Part shown: in pieces, positions 8,703 to 18,263 of the stretch | Layout: every line of letters starts with the position of its first letter | How positions within the stretch are numbered: position 1 is the stretch's first letter | Assembly: GCF_000003605.2 (NCBI RefSeq) | Contig: NW_003128869.1 | Span: forward strand, 1 to 18,795 | Source: Saccoglossus kowalevskii | Lineage: Eukaryota; Hemichordata; Enteropneusta; Harrimaniidae | DNA: 18,795 bases | Direction: 5' to 3' | Notes under the pieces: generated by a model | Seen by the model: the letters and a program-made list of their open reading frames with translations, nothing else | The model's database searches: none | What the model was told of the DNA's origin: nothing | Program-made: the position numbers and the translations under genes

Positions 8703-8705
8703 TTA

Positions 8706-10240
8706 TAACCTCATGGCTAAAGAAGGCAACATATTTCTAAATATGACATATATTTGTACCATTTACCATGTGAATGTGGAATCAGGGTCGCCAGTTATTG
8801 AGAGGGTCTGTGGTGGTCTGCAGTTTTGATGTAATTGATTGCTTCTTTTTTTAATACATGTATATGCAATAACTAATCTATAAACCATTACATTTTTCGC
8901 TATTGTACGATTTGAAGATATTAATATTTAAGGCAAAATAAATTAAAGTCTATGTAAATTCTCGTAACCCTCACCTTAGTTGTAAAAATAATTTTATTCT
9001 GAAAACTAACTTAAATCTTTTTACACATCTGATTATATTCTTATAGAAACCCACAACTCATTGAAAAAAATAAAATAAAAATTCCAGTCCCCGCCTACCC
9101 ATATTTTTAGACCATTACTATAAACACCAAAATTGTTATCTGGCCTAGAAGCATCATTATTATTACCGATACGATACAGTATTTGGTTAATATGCACTTT
9201 TACTAGAGAAGCTCTTATAATACAACAAATATGGTAATGTACACAGGGTTGCATGGTTGAGTGTTATTTTTAAGTGACTATGATATGGGATTGTTTTTTC
9301 TCCAATCACCAAATAAACCGACACCAAATGGGTATTAAATAAAGCTTGACTTGTTTTTAGTGTTGATGCAAGATGGTTTAAATTAATAGATGTATTATAT
9401 TGCATCTCTAAAAATACTGCTATCATCTGAATGTACGATTATCAAGCAGATAAATTTTTTAATCTCACTGCATACAAATTAGTATAAACAAATACATATT
9501 CACTTTAGCATCTGGTAAAAGCAAAGCAACCAATTATGTTCCTTACATGTGGGTATGTAATGATATCATGTCTACATACAAACTCTGTAGTGATTTTCAC
9601 TGCCGAGTGATTCACATCTTCTGCAGGGGATACCTTTATTGTGACAAATTGATGAAGAGGTTTTATATTTGGTGTTAATATAAATCTCAAGTGTTCATTT
9701 GTCTACTCTGTCATTGTCGATATTACCAGCTGTGCGGTATTCGCTATTTCGCAACCCATGTTTTTTAATAATGTTACATTGAGAGTACCTTCTCATTTTG
9801 CAGTTACAGATTGTAGGTTACACATTGAGTCAGTATTTTATGCATCACTAGCCTTATGAAATCAGATAATATTTTAAATAATGGTTCCATTCACACTACT
9901 GAATACAGACAGAGTTTACGATCGTTTTGTTCTCACATTCACAGCCCTGGATGTGAGAATTAGGAACGTTACATTTATTCCTACTCATTGAAATCATATT
10001 AATTTACGAGGTATGGAAATCATGTTTCTTTAATGTCTATATTAAATAAATGATACCCTCTAAGGATACAATCAGATTTCATTGAAACACAAATAATTAA
10101 CACAACTAAAATAATATTATTGAACAATGATATTTATACAAATAATAATAATCACAATAATTACCTCACTATATATTCATTTCATAATAATCAATGAAAA
10201 AAGGAGCATGTAAATTAAAAAAATGTTTAATATCATACAT
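8706..10240. other. AT-rich stretch without a supported gene
   Basis: Short ORFs (61-79 codons on minus) have no recognisable content. A clean hairpin, TTCTCACAT and ATGTGAGAA with a 12-nt loop, lies at 9930-9959, and an (AAT)n patch near 10139-10152. No transposon ends were recognised. Confidence 0.5.
9930..9959. repeat. Perfect 9-bp inverted repeat, 12-nt loop
   Basis: TTCTCACAT (9930-9938) and ATGTGAGAA (9951-9959) enclose TCACAGCCCTGG. It is too short for a microRNA precursor. It could be a protein-binding dyad or chance. Confidence 0.6.
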
Positions 10241-10254
10241 GTGTCCATGGTAAC
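10241..10254. promoter_or_regulatory. Weak RFX X-box-like site
   Basis: GTGTCCATGGTAAC matches the RFX X-box (GTNRCC-AT-RGYAAC) except T for the purine in the left half; the right half, CCATGGTAAC, is perfect. No TATA or Inr follows closely. Listed because stronger copies of the same motif cluster 5-7 kb to the right. Confidence 0.35.
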
Positions 10255-12360
10255 AGACTTAATTTGAAGTTAATGGTACTGCACGCTTACTTGTTATAAT
10301 AACTCAGACACCATGAGGGATTTGACATCATCAGTTTAACATCCAATGAGACTATATTTTTTTCTTTCTCATTTTGTTTAGTTGTCAAATGATTGAATAA
10401 TTTTGAATATTGCTTGGGCTGCCAGTTGTAATATAATATTGTAGCAGTATATAGAAAAGTAAGGAAATTAAAAAAGAGGTTTTATCTTTTAGTTTTTTGT
10501 TTAATATGCACTGCTTAGACAAAATTGATTTGTAAATTGACCAAGAGTGATGTGACTTCACACTTTATTTCCGAATTTGGTCTCCTTTTCTTCTCGTAAT
10601 CATTGCTAACAAGCATGACATAGGAAATTAAATTGGCTTCAAGCGATAATTTTAGATTGAATAGTTAATATTTTCATCTCATTTGAATTCATACCGATAT
10701 CTGCTGGCTAAGTCGTCGTATTATGTGAAAGCATCTATTGGTATTCTCTGCTGCTTCAAATATCTTATCAATGTTTTGAGGAGGTGTCATTTGCCAACAC
10801 AATTAAATTCACTGATTTATATTGAAATAAAAAAGGTATGCCAAAACTGAATGCTTTGTATTCAACTGTGGTATGTTTTTGTGAGCACAACTTTTGGCAA
10901 CTTGTGACATTATTAAAAGCATATGCATTTTCTTACATAATATCGGTGGATCAAGGGTCAAAATATGCTATATTTTTTTTATCACAACAAAAATAATAAT
11001 AAATGCTTGGTTTGTGTTTTTGTTGGACCATAGAATGTTTTCCATAAGTTTTCAGATAATTTCCCGAGTCAAAACTGCTTCTCGTTTGATGTCCTAAAAA
11101 TAAATAATATTTCTGGTCACTGAGCATCAGATAAAAATGTGCATGTCACAGTTTATTTTTAGGTTGTTTTTTTTCTCCAAATTTAGATTAAAATGAAATA
11201 AAATAAAATTTAAGCACAATTTTAATTATGTTCTCAGCTCAAAGGTCTGGTCCTGGTACTTTTTGGAGAAATGAATTTATGACTATCAAATGACAAGTTT
11301 CTCAATCACTGTCTACTCCAGGAATTTTTTCTAGAAAAAATGAACAAGAAGGTTTCTGCACCATTGTATCTATCGCCATTGAAATATTTTTTGAGTAATT
11401 ATAGTGTATTTTGGGTCCAGACACATTGTCAGCTTGTGTTGCTGGAAAGTTTTCACAGGGAAAAATATATTTGAGAAAGATTTCATGTTGTACGGCAGCA
11501 CGGAAGTGCACGGCCCAAGAAATATATTTATGACTTGAAAGAGTGCCCCTGTTCCCCGGTTTAGAATGTACATTTTGTTCAACACATGTGTTTTAAATTT
11601 GTTTCCATTCAGTCCAATTTCAATAGCTTTGTAATAATTAGTTAAGAAACCCAATGTTTAATGATGTTCTTAACTTTGGCCAAAATATCTTGGATAACCG
11701 AGGTATAGCTACATTCGAGCTCATTGAAATATTGTGTGATTTCACACCATTTTTGTCATTTTTTACCAAAAGAAAGTTTAGGGTCGGCAATAAATTGTAA
11801 TAGGATATATTGAAATCATATTGCCAGTTAACATAATACTGTAGTTGATAATCCATGTATAAACTAAATGAATAATTGATAAAGTCAATGTTCTTTATGT
11901 GGATATATATTTGTACGCTACGGAGGTTATCATGTTAATTTTATTGTCAGTCATCAACAATGACTATCGAAATTGAAGGATAAAGAATGGATACGTGCAA
12001 TAATACTCATAGTGGTGCAAATATACATATGGTTATCAGTACACTGGTAGTCCCGAAATTCACTAAAATAATAGTACACTTCATTATATTATCATTGCTG
12101 CCAGTGCTATTAAAAACATACTTTGTTTGGTTACTGATAATACTTCGCCAGTCGCTGATTTCCAATCGTGAATTCACTTTTGTTGCCAGTGATAATGCTT
12201 GATTTTAAACCATGAATCGTTCTAACATCCATCATTTTCATTTAGAAACGTGTCGTCGCATACATCAAGAAAACATTCATTAATATGAAGTATGTGTTAC
12301 ATTAGTACATTTAAATTTGACAAATTATGTGATTTTTCATTTCCCCACATATGTGAAATG
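10255..12360. other. AT-rich stretch without a supported gene
   Basis: ORFs of 67-94 codons on both strands are AT-driven and show no domain. There are A-rich/T-rich low-complexity patches, for example AAATA-type repeats near 11190-11210. No RNA gene or transposon was recognised. Confidence 0.5.
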
Positions 12361-12413
12361 GTTAAACAAGTTAAAAATGTATGTAACTCTTTGCCTAAGA
12401 ACTCCAGTGAAAT
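12361..12413 (+). repeat. Dispersed repeat, copy 1 (CTCTTTGCCTAAGAACTCCAG)
   Basis: The segment shares ACTCTTTG(T)CCTAAGAAC(T/C)CCAG(T/G)GAAAT with 15815-15862 in the same orientation. The similarity includes an upstream GTTAAA(A)CAA and ends about where GAAAT is passed. It is about 50 bp and imperfect. It is probably a fragment of a low-copy dispersed repeat. The 86-codon ORF over it (12292-12552) is not supported as a gene. Confidence 0.6.
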
Positions 12414-12904
12414 GTACTACAAAATATTTTTATTTTCACATTACTTTAAATTCATGAAAAATGTGTTTCTTGCCAAAATTAAGCATTTCCTGATATGCAT
12501 CTTTTTATCTCATTTTGGTAAAAAAAAGAGGGGCATTTATCATCTCTGTTAGTTACAAATAGTAAACTAGTAAAATTAAAAGTAGCTGTCACTTTTATTC
12601 AGAATACAGTGATGAGAATCCTAAAGCTCTTGGATATCTATTTGTATGTAAATTAGGTGGAAGAATTCATTTAATTTTAGGTTGGATAGAAAGGATGATA
12701 TGAAATAAATACTTTGGATTAACATTCATATTAACAACAACAAAAAACGCCAAGTCAAAAACAAAAAAAATAAATCATTATTTATTTTGCCAGTATATTA
12801 TCTGATTGAAAAGCATGTTTTAAATTATTTACCCCTCTGAATTCAGTGCTATGTCCCCTACTGAATATTGGTCAATGCTTTTAGAATGATGTCATTCTTT
12901 TGTG

Positions 12905-12918
12905 TGTCCACGTGGACA
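12905..12918. promoter_or_regulatory. 14-bp perfect palindrome with central E-box CACGTG
   Basis: TGTCCACGTGGACA is its own reverse complement, centred on the class-B E-box CACGTG bound by bHLH(-ZIP) dimers such as Myc/USF or CLOCK-type proteins. It lies 150 bp upstream of the microexon-like unit, in a patch slightly richer in CpG than its surroundings. Site occupancy cannot be judged from sequence. Confidence 0.45.
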
Positions 12919-13060
12919 AAATGCATTAAATTCTGAATGTAGGTAGTGAAGCGACCGGTAGTTACGTTTGTCTGCCGTTGGTAGCGTAGTGTGGTTTTTT
13001 TTGGTGCGTGGTGTATTTTAAGTGGCTTTCTGTTTTTTATTGTTGTATCTGCATCTGCAG

Positions 13061-13083
13061 TGAACACATTGCCTGCTTCTAAG
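13061..13083 (+). other. Candidate 23-nt microexon (or 3' end of a longer exon)
   Basis: A pyrimidine-rich tract from about 13027, rich in T and containing TGCATCTGCAG just before the junction, ends in CAG at 13058-13060. The next 23 nt end in AAG followed by GTAAGC at 13084, a near-consensus donor. Only one of three frames is open, reading NTLPASK after a 2-nt partial codon. A TGC motif right before the AG is a known feature of neural microexons dependent on SRRM3/4 (eMIC) in bilaterians. Alternatively the donor ends a longer non-coding first exon in 12940-13083. Splice-site coincidences are expected in a window this size, so confidence is modest. Confidence 0.25.
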
Positions 13084-15290
13084 GTAAGCTGTGCTATTCA
13101 ATAAATAAGCCAGGATTTTTTATAATAGCGTGTTGTAAGATATGTGTGCTGCGTTGATATTTCTTACAGCAACTGTGTACCGGCCGGTTTTATTTGCTAA
13201 TATTTGACAATGATATGAATACCACTGCGTCCTACAAGTCGTCAAAAGGTGTAATTATGTGCCTGATCCTATGATCAATATTAGGTTCCACCTTCTTTTT
13301 AATGTGATAGATTTTTTTTGTCCTGCTGTATAGAGGTTTTTCCTTCTGTCTTCCCAATAGCGCTGTAATGACTGGCGTTCTTACTGTTTACTATCAATAC
13401 TGTTGTATTGGTTGAGTTAAATATAAAGACAGAGATTAGACGTACATTTTTAGCATTCCAGTGTGTTATTATCAGACACTCTTTGATTTGGGAAATAAGG
13501 GACATAAATTGGGGAATGAAAGGGACCTGATATATCAATGTATTAATACTTAGCTATTATGCCATTTTAATTCATAATAAATATTTATTATTTCAATGTC
13601 AGTGCGCAAGTACTTATTGACATATGAACCTAAGGCAGATATGGCAAAATTTACTGGTAGTATTAGTATTTGATATTTTGGGGCTCTGTGTATATGATAC
13701 AATGCCAAGGACATGTTTGAATAAGAGTGGATGCACCGGTCATTTATAGACACAGATTCACCCTCTATCCTGTAATATTATACTGGGAAGTGAAAGTCTG
13801 CACTGGATTGAGTCAGATGCGGAAGTAGGTTGGGTATGAACTAAGGACGTTGTTCTCATAATAGAATGCAGACAGTGCAGTGTATGGAAACCAACTGAAT
13901 CACCAATGTTCATTATATATTACACATACATGTAGTACAAATTATAATATTTATTTGTTGACCTATTTCTGAAATAATTTTTAATCATCTTACCCAGGGA
14001 ACCTCAAAATATCCTGCATTTATATCGTATATATGTTCCTTTTTTATGCTGGTCTATTTTCTTAAGAATACTTTTAAATAGCATAATTATTCACTGAATT
14101 TTAAATTTGATATTTTGCTAACTGCTGATTTCTTCTGTAAGCTTATTGGTTTATTAATGACAGTGTGAGTTTTAACCTATGCAGCAAATATCGCTTGAAA
14201 CATTCAAATATTGAATTTAAAACCTAGTGAATATCACTTTTAATATTATATAGGCAGAATGCAATTTGTCTGTGTAAATATTGACAAGTCTGCTTTAAAT
14301 TGAAGTTATATTAGTCAAGTTCAAGGTGGAAGTAATGTCATGTTCTATGTTTGAGAGTGTGAATGTCAAGGACATATTTTATGCTGCACTGCCACCTACA
14401 ATTTGTATCTATTGAATACATAATAAGTAAATTTTATAAATATTTTATAAATATTGATTATGCCAATATTTTCTAAATTCCTGTGGATTCTTCAGTATTT
14501 GTACAAATACAATATTGCTCATTTTAATACAACAATATTATAAGCTCAATGATAAATATTTTTTTAAAATTTATCATATAGTTTTAAATAATTTTGCCAT
14601 AAATTTCCATCAATTATGAAAAAAATCAGACAATCTGTTTTGTCAGCCGCCATGCTGTGAGTGCACTCGTACATAGAAATTATAATGTGATTATTCCAGT
14701 TCAACTATTTCAGGTTTGAAACCAACTAGGACAGGTTCTCAGAATCTAATAAACACACATTGCCACTTTTGTTCATATCATAACCCAAATATACAAGGAA
14801 AATTAAATATTAATTTAATTAAATTTAGCTGACATTTGCATTGAACCTGTCAGCTTATACTCAAGTACTGTTCTAATAATTTGTAATGTATGGTCAGTTC
14901 AGGTAATCAAGTGAAAACTATAAAATGTCAGTTGAACTAACAATATTAAAATTAAATATTCAATACATATTCATTCTGAACCAATTTCAATTTAATAGTG
15001 TTTAAAAGTGTTTCATATTTTGAAAGCCTTTCTTTCAAGACATTGGACTACTGCAATGTACAATCTTATATGCATACCATTTATCATTGAAAACAAACAA
15101 CACTTTGATAACTACAATTAATAACAATTCATAGCATGGGAAAACATCCACAGTACATAAAAACAAAGAAATGTAGACAACAGATAGAATTAAAACTATT
15201 CTGCATGAAAATAAAATCAAGGTGATCTGAACTTTTATTGTGAAAATAAATATTTCAAAGTATATAGTACAAATTGTCTATTGTGTATTA
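13084..15290. other. AT-rich stretch without a supported gene
   Basis: CpG is scarce and ORFs are short and featureless. Small structures are ACCGGCCGGT at 13179-13188 (10-bp palindrome) and TGATAAAT/ATTTATCA at 14550-14576 (hairpin with T/A-rich loop). No transposon, RNA gene or exon is supported. Confidence 0.5.
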
Positions 15291-15305
15291 CCCCCCCCCC
15301 CCCCC
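15291..15305. repeat. Poly-C run, 15 bases
   Basis: An uninterrupted C15 tract in AT-rich surroundings. Such tracts are length-variable and error-prone in sequencing, so the exact length should be treated with caution. Confidence 0.9.
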
Positions 15306-15380
15306 AGTCAATGCTGGCCCATGAGATATACAGGACATGTATTGAGAATGGATTAGTCAGTTGCAGAAAAGAACAGTTCA

Positions 15381-15396
15381 TGGTCAGGTTAGGTCA
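15381..15396 (+). promoter_or_regulatory. DR4-like nuclear-receptor half-site pair
   Basis: TGGTCA (15381-15386), spacer GGTT, AGGTCA (15391-15396). This is a direct repeat with 4-bp spacing, the arrangement used by TR/LXR-type heterodimers; the left half-site has T instead of A/G first. It lies about 60 bp upstream of the CCAAT and X-box of the candidate promoter. Confidence 0.25.
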
Positions 15397-15437
15397 TGGT
15401 AATTTGAGAAAATACATTGAGTTAATGTCAAGTACAA

Positions 15438-15552
15438 CCAATGTCACGATCTAGGTTACCATGGTAACCTTTCTGGAAGGTTGACAGCCATTTTTAAGGG
15501 GATTGCATGAATATAAAGAGGAGAGGAGTCTAGTATTCATCCTGTCCAGTGG
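15438..15552 (+). promoter_or_regulatory. Candidate core promoter: CCAAT, RFX X-box, TATA, donor
   Basis: In order on plus: CCAAT (15438-15442); a perfect full X-box GTTACCATGGTAAC (15456-15469) inside an 18-bp palindrome; TATAAAG (15512-15518); a possible start around A15539, 27 bp after the first base of the TATA box; then a GTGAGT donor at 15553-15558 after TGG. RFX and NF-Y (CCAAT) sites together are known in ciliary and MHC-II-type promoters. If real, it would start a transcript with a tiny non-coding first exon, since no ORF follows directly. TATAAA strings are frequent in this AT-rich DNA, so the palindrome is the only statistically strong part. Confidence 0.35.
15453..15470. promoter_or_regulatory. 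18-bp perfect palindrome containing a consensus RFX X-box
   Basis: AGGTTACCATGGTAACCT is its own reverse complement. Its inner 14 bp, GTTACCATGGTAAC, satisfy every position of the RFX consensus with two full half-sites, as expected for high-affinity dimer binding by the RFX winged-helix DNA-binding domain. Confidence 0.7.
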
Positions 15553-15626
15553 GTGAGTTTAACTTAAAGTGAAATCTTCAAAATAATTATCAAACTGTCA
15601 ATTTTATAATTTTGACAATTAAACCG

Positions 15627-15644
15627 TTTTTTTTTTTTTTTTTT
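15627..15644. repeat. Poly-T run, 18 bases
   Basis: T18 following AAACCG. It may be a polypyrimidine tract or a relic of a retroposed tail on minus; no associated element was recognised. Confidence 0.9.
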
Positions 15645-15814
15645 GCATCTGATTGGTTAGGACTTAACAGATAAATTACCATAAACAGTATCATAATAAA
15701 CTACAAGTAAGCAGCTTATCTTGTCTGGGATGCCATATTTCCATACCTATTGGATTTACAGTATCTTGTTAACTATTCAACTTTCACCAATATTTAATAT
15801 TTTTTGAGAGTGTT

Positions 15815-15862
15815 TTGTTAAAACAACATGTGACTCTTTGTCCTAAGAACCCCAGGGAAATC
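15815..15862 (+). repeat. Dispersed repeat, copy 2 (CTCTTTGTCCTAAGAACCCCAG)
   Basis: Same-orientation partner of 12361-12413, sharing a conserved core from ACTCTTTG to GAAAT with a one-base indel and a few substitutions. The ends of the element are not visible by eye. Confidence 0.6.
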
Positions 15863-16372
15863 TATTTCCTCACGTCAATTCTCAGTTTTTTCTCATAAAA
15901 TTTGACTATTTTTGTTCCAATCTGAAAGAAAGCGCAGACTATATAAACAGTACTATTTTGTGAATTTGTGATGAACTGGTGGTGAAAAGGTTAACTTTGC
16001 ATAAAAGTATAAACATTTTAAATAGCAATAGGAAATTAATGTTAACAAATAAAAAGTAGACAGGAAATCAGTGTATATAAAAGTGGAGAATCTTGGTAAT
16101 GTATTCCATTGCATTGTTTTATCAGATGAGGTTACCCATGGTATTGAATACCCTGTGGACATTGCAGCTAATCATGCATCTCAGTCAATTATTCGGTAAA
16201 ATGTTACTGGCATAGAAATTAGGAGTCATTGAAAGCACTGATATCACTATGATTGCGGAGAGACTTTCTTGCTTGCTTGAAAAATAATCAAATCAGCTCA
16301 GTCATCACATCATGTTTGATATATACAATGGGAATAAAAACATGGACTGTACGGCCGCTATAATTGTCTCTT

Positions 16373-16407
16373 TAAATTTAAAGATTTGTATCTAAATTTA
16401 AAGATTT
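16373..16407. repeat. Direct repeat TAAATTTAAAGATTT, 20-bp period
   Basis: The 15-mer occurs at 16373-16387 and 16393-16407. It is a small tandem duplication in AT-rich DNA. Confidence 0.8.
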
Positions 16408-16495
16408 TTCACTTTTTCATAATTAATTAATTACCAAATTAATTCCCAATAACATTTTCTCTGCAGCTATTGATTTAAAATTGTAATGAATACCT

Positions 16496-16509
16496 GTTAC
16501 CATGGTGAT
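16496..16509 (+). promoter_or_regulatory. RFX X-box-like site (one perfect half)
   Basis: GTTACCATGGTGAT has a perfect left half-site, the AT spacer, and a degraded right half (GGTGAT against RGYAAC). It lies 66 bp from the next site at 16562. Confidence 0.45.
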
Positions 16510-16561
16510 TTATTAATATGGTCCCATTCAAAGTCCAAATGAAGTACAGTGTGTGAATGTT

Positions 16562-16595
16562 GTTACCATAGTAACATATCCGGAACATTATAAAG
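16562..16595 (+). promoter_or_regulatory. Full RFX X-box followed by TATAAAG
   Basis: GTTACCATAGTAAC (16562-16575) fits GTNRCC-AT-RGYAAC at every position. A TATAAAG string lies 13 bp further on (16589-16595), repeating the X-box then TATAAAG order seen at 15456-15518. A start would be expected near 16616-16620. Confidence 0.45.
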
Positions 16596-16610
16596 ATAGT
16601 TCACTTTAAA

Positions 16611-16703
16611 ATGCAGAATGCTATTCGAGCAAAACGATCAATTTGGACTTTCCTGCTTAGAAAAGTTGACTTTCTACTGCAGGAAATTGTGTTTTCTTCA
16701 ATG
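16611..16703 (+). CDS. Candidate short 5' coding exon ending at a strong donor
   Basis: From ATG 16611 (context AAAATGC, A at -3) an open frame of 31 codons runs to a GTAAGT donor at 16704, starting MQNAIRAKRSIWTFLL and ending QEIVFSSM at a codon boundary. Read through, it stops 13 codons later. A second, out-of-frame ATG at 16618 is also open to the donor. Alternatively CTACTGCAG (AG at 16681-16682), with a TTGAC branch-like string just upstream, may be an acceptor. That would leave a 21-nt in-frame microexon (16683-16703, EIVFSSM). An X-box and TATAAAG lie directly upstream, but the ATG at 16611 is closer to the TATA than a normal start site allows. No family is recognised. Confidence 0.2.
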
Positions 16704-16958
16704 GTAAGTGAAGAAGTGAATTATATTGGTCTATCTGCTCTTTAGAATATTCAGGTGGTGATTGTAATTTTACTTTTACTTTTAGAAGTTCCTGAAATGT
16801 TCCTGAAGTTATTCCCCGTGACTGAATATTCAAAAGTCTGAATTAAAACATTGTGGTATCCAAACGAGTTATATAGCCTAGTTACATATTTTGATCAATT
16901 TCAATTCAAGATGGTTGCCAGAACAGAGTTTAACACAGGGAGAAATCATAAAGTGATT

Positions 16959-16972
16959 GTTGCCATGGAAAC
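16959..16972 (+). promoter_or_regulatory. RFX X-box-like site
   Basis: GTTGCCATGGAAAC has a perfect left half (GTTGCC), the AT spacer and GGAAAC on the right, a commonly tolerated variant with A for the pyrimidine. It is the fourth such site in 1.5 kb. Confidence 0.5.
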
Positions 16973-17151
16973 AGTGTCTCTCAGCAAATTATCAAGAATT
17001 TGTAGTCTTATCATAATAATCTAGTATAAAATAAGTTTTAAATTAATATTTGGCAAACTTTTGCCTTTCCAATAGGGCAAATATGTGTACACTAATTTAT
17101 TTTTATATAGTGACATATGATGCTAGTAATTAAATGCTGGCATTTTATAGT

Positions 17152-17175
17152 TACATGTATACATGTATACATGTA
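17152..17175. repeat. TACATGTA three times in tandem (24-bp palindrome)
   Basis: Three head-to-tail copies of the self-complementary octamer TACATGTA (17152, 17160, 17168) make a 24-bp perfect palindrome of alternating purine-pyrimidine character, prone to cruciform formation or slippage. Confidence 0.95.
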
Positions 17176-17229
17176 GAAAGTGGCATGTCCTAATTATGAA
17201 TTCATATCATGTAAGCACTGGCACCTGAG

Positions 17230-17247
17230 TAGGGTAGGGTAGTAGGG
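17230..17247 (+). repeat. Short TAGGG-type tract
   Basis: TAGGGTAGGGTAGTAGGG has three G3 runs separated by TA-containing spacers, resembling a degenerate interstitial telomere-like repeat. With only three G-tracts it is one short of an intramolecular quadruplex. Confidence 0.6.
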
Positions 17248-17731
17248 TATTTCGAACACACTGCGTCACCGGTATCGTGCCAATTGAGGTTTTGTAGAGG
17301 TTTTTATTGTTTAAGTCAGGCTGTGATGTGATTGTGATGCGCTCTACATGCACTGCCAGCAAAGATGTATCATAGTGATAAGCTTTAGGATTATTTAGGT
17401 TTTGTGTGTTTCGCTTTTTTGGACGAATAAATGTGATTTTTTTATTTTTATTCCTGAAAATAAAAGGATTAATATACGTGTACATCTATTCATAGACTAT
17501 AACATCTCATCAGTATTTCGTAGTTGTTTAGGTGATCAGTTCAGTAAACGAATTCAACAGTGAAAAAGGAAAACTACGAATATATTTTTTTTAATAAATA
17601 TTGTGCTATCTAACCATGTCACTATTTAGGTAGATGTGAAAGTAGGTCAGGTCAGCACTTCAATAAATGTAGAGTTACTGACAGAAATTTATTTTACATT
17701 AAAATTGATGATTTATCATATCGTAAAATCC

Positions 17732-17803
17732 GTATTAGAAGCCGCATCCGTATTAGAAGCCGCATCCGTATTAGAAGCCACATCCATAATAGAAGTTGCA
17801 CAC
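17732..17803. repeat. 18-bp minisatellite, 4 copies, with scattered outliers
   Basis: GTATTAGAAGCCGCATCC occurs at 17732 and 17750 identically, at 17768 with one change, and at 17786 degraded. A related fragment, TAATAGAAACCACATCC, follows near 17862, another near 17902 (TTAATAGAAGC), and an inverted one (GGTTTCTAATAC) near 17914. The unit is six codons, so a spurious plus frame reads VLEAAS in tandem. Confidence 0.9.
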
Positions 17804-17885
17804 GTTCATTTTAAACAATTAAGAACCAAAAATTCATTGTTTGTAATATGTGTAGATGCTCTAATAGAAACCACATCCCCTTCTG

Positions 17886-18263
17886 TTGCATTGTACCATT
17901 TTAATAGAAGCTGAGGTTTCTAATACAGATTTTACAGTAGTAAATGTGGTCTGCAACTCGAGGTTCAAGGCATTCCTTCTTGCATTTAGTGTTTTTTTTG
18001 TAGAAAACCTCCAGCCTTGCAATCTATTTGTGTACAGTACTGTCGTTTTTTTTTCATGGAAGCCACCATTTCAACAGCTGTTTCAAATGAGATCCATTTT
18101 AGGATGCTTTGAATATGTGTTTTATTTGCCCTTGCACTCAGTGTGCATGTTGTCTAGTATGCCATCTGTGAATATTAATCCACTGACATTGTCCATTTGT
18201 CACGTCTCATTAAATGAATCCTGTATCACTAAATCTTGTACAATTTGTAAACAATGTCATTAA
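17886..18263 (+). other. Longest open frame (125 codons), probably not a gene
   Basis: An ATG-to-stop frame rich in Cys, Phe and Ser with no recognised domain, no clear promoter and no codon bias. It starts inside the outlying copies of the 18-bp repeat. Several hydrophobic stretches come from T-rich DNA. It could be a fragment of a dispersed repeat, as 17930-18250 is less homopolymeric than its surroundings. I do not call it as a protein. Confidence 0.25.

Noticed and set aside
13985-14015. Minus-strand 20-nt unit between an AG and GTAAGA
   Set aside because: No pyrimidine tract before the acceptor; of the kind expected by chance.
17207-17485. 92-codon minus ORF
   Set aside because: Lys/Asn/Ile-rich composition typical of random AT-rich frames, with no domain.
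17955-17980. GGTTCAAGGC resembling a tRNA B-box
   Set aside because: No A-box at the right distance upstream and no cloverleaf; not a tRNA or tRNA-derived SINE on this evidence.
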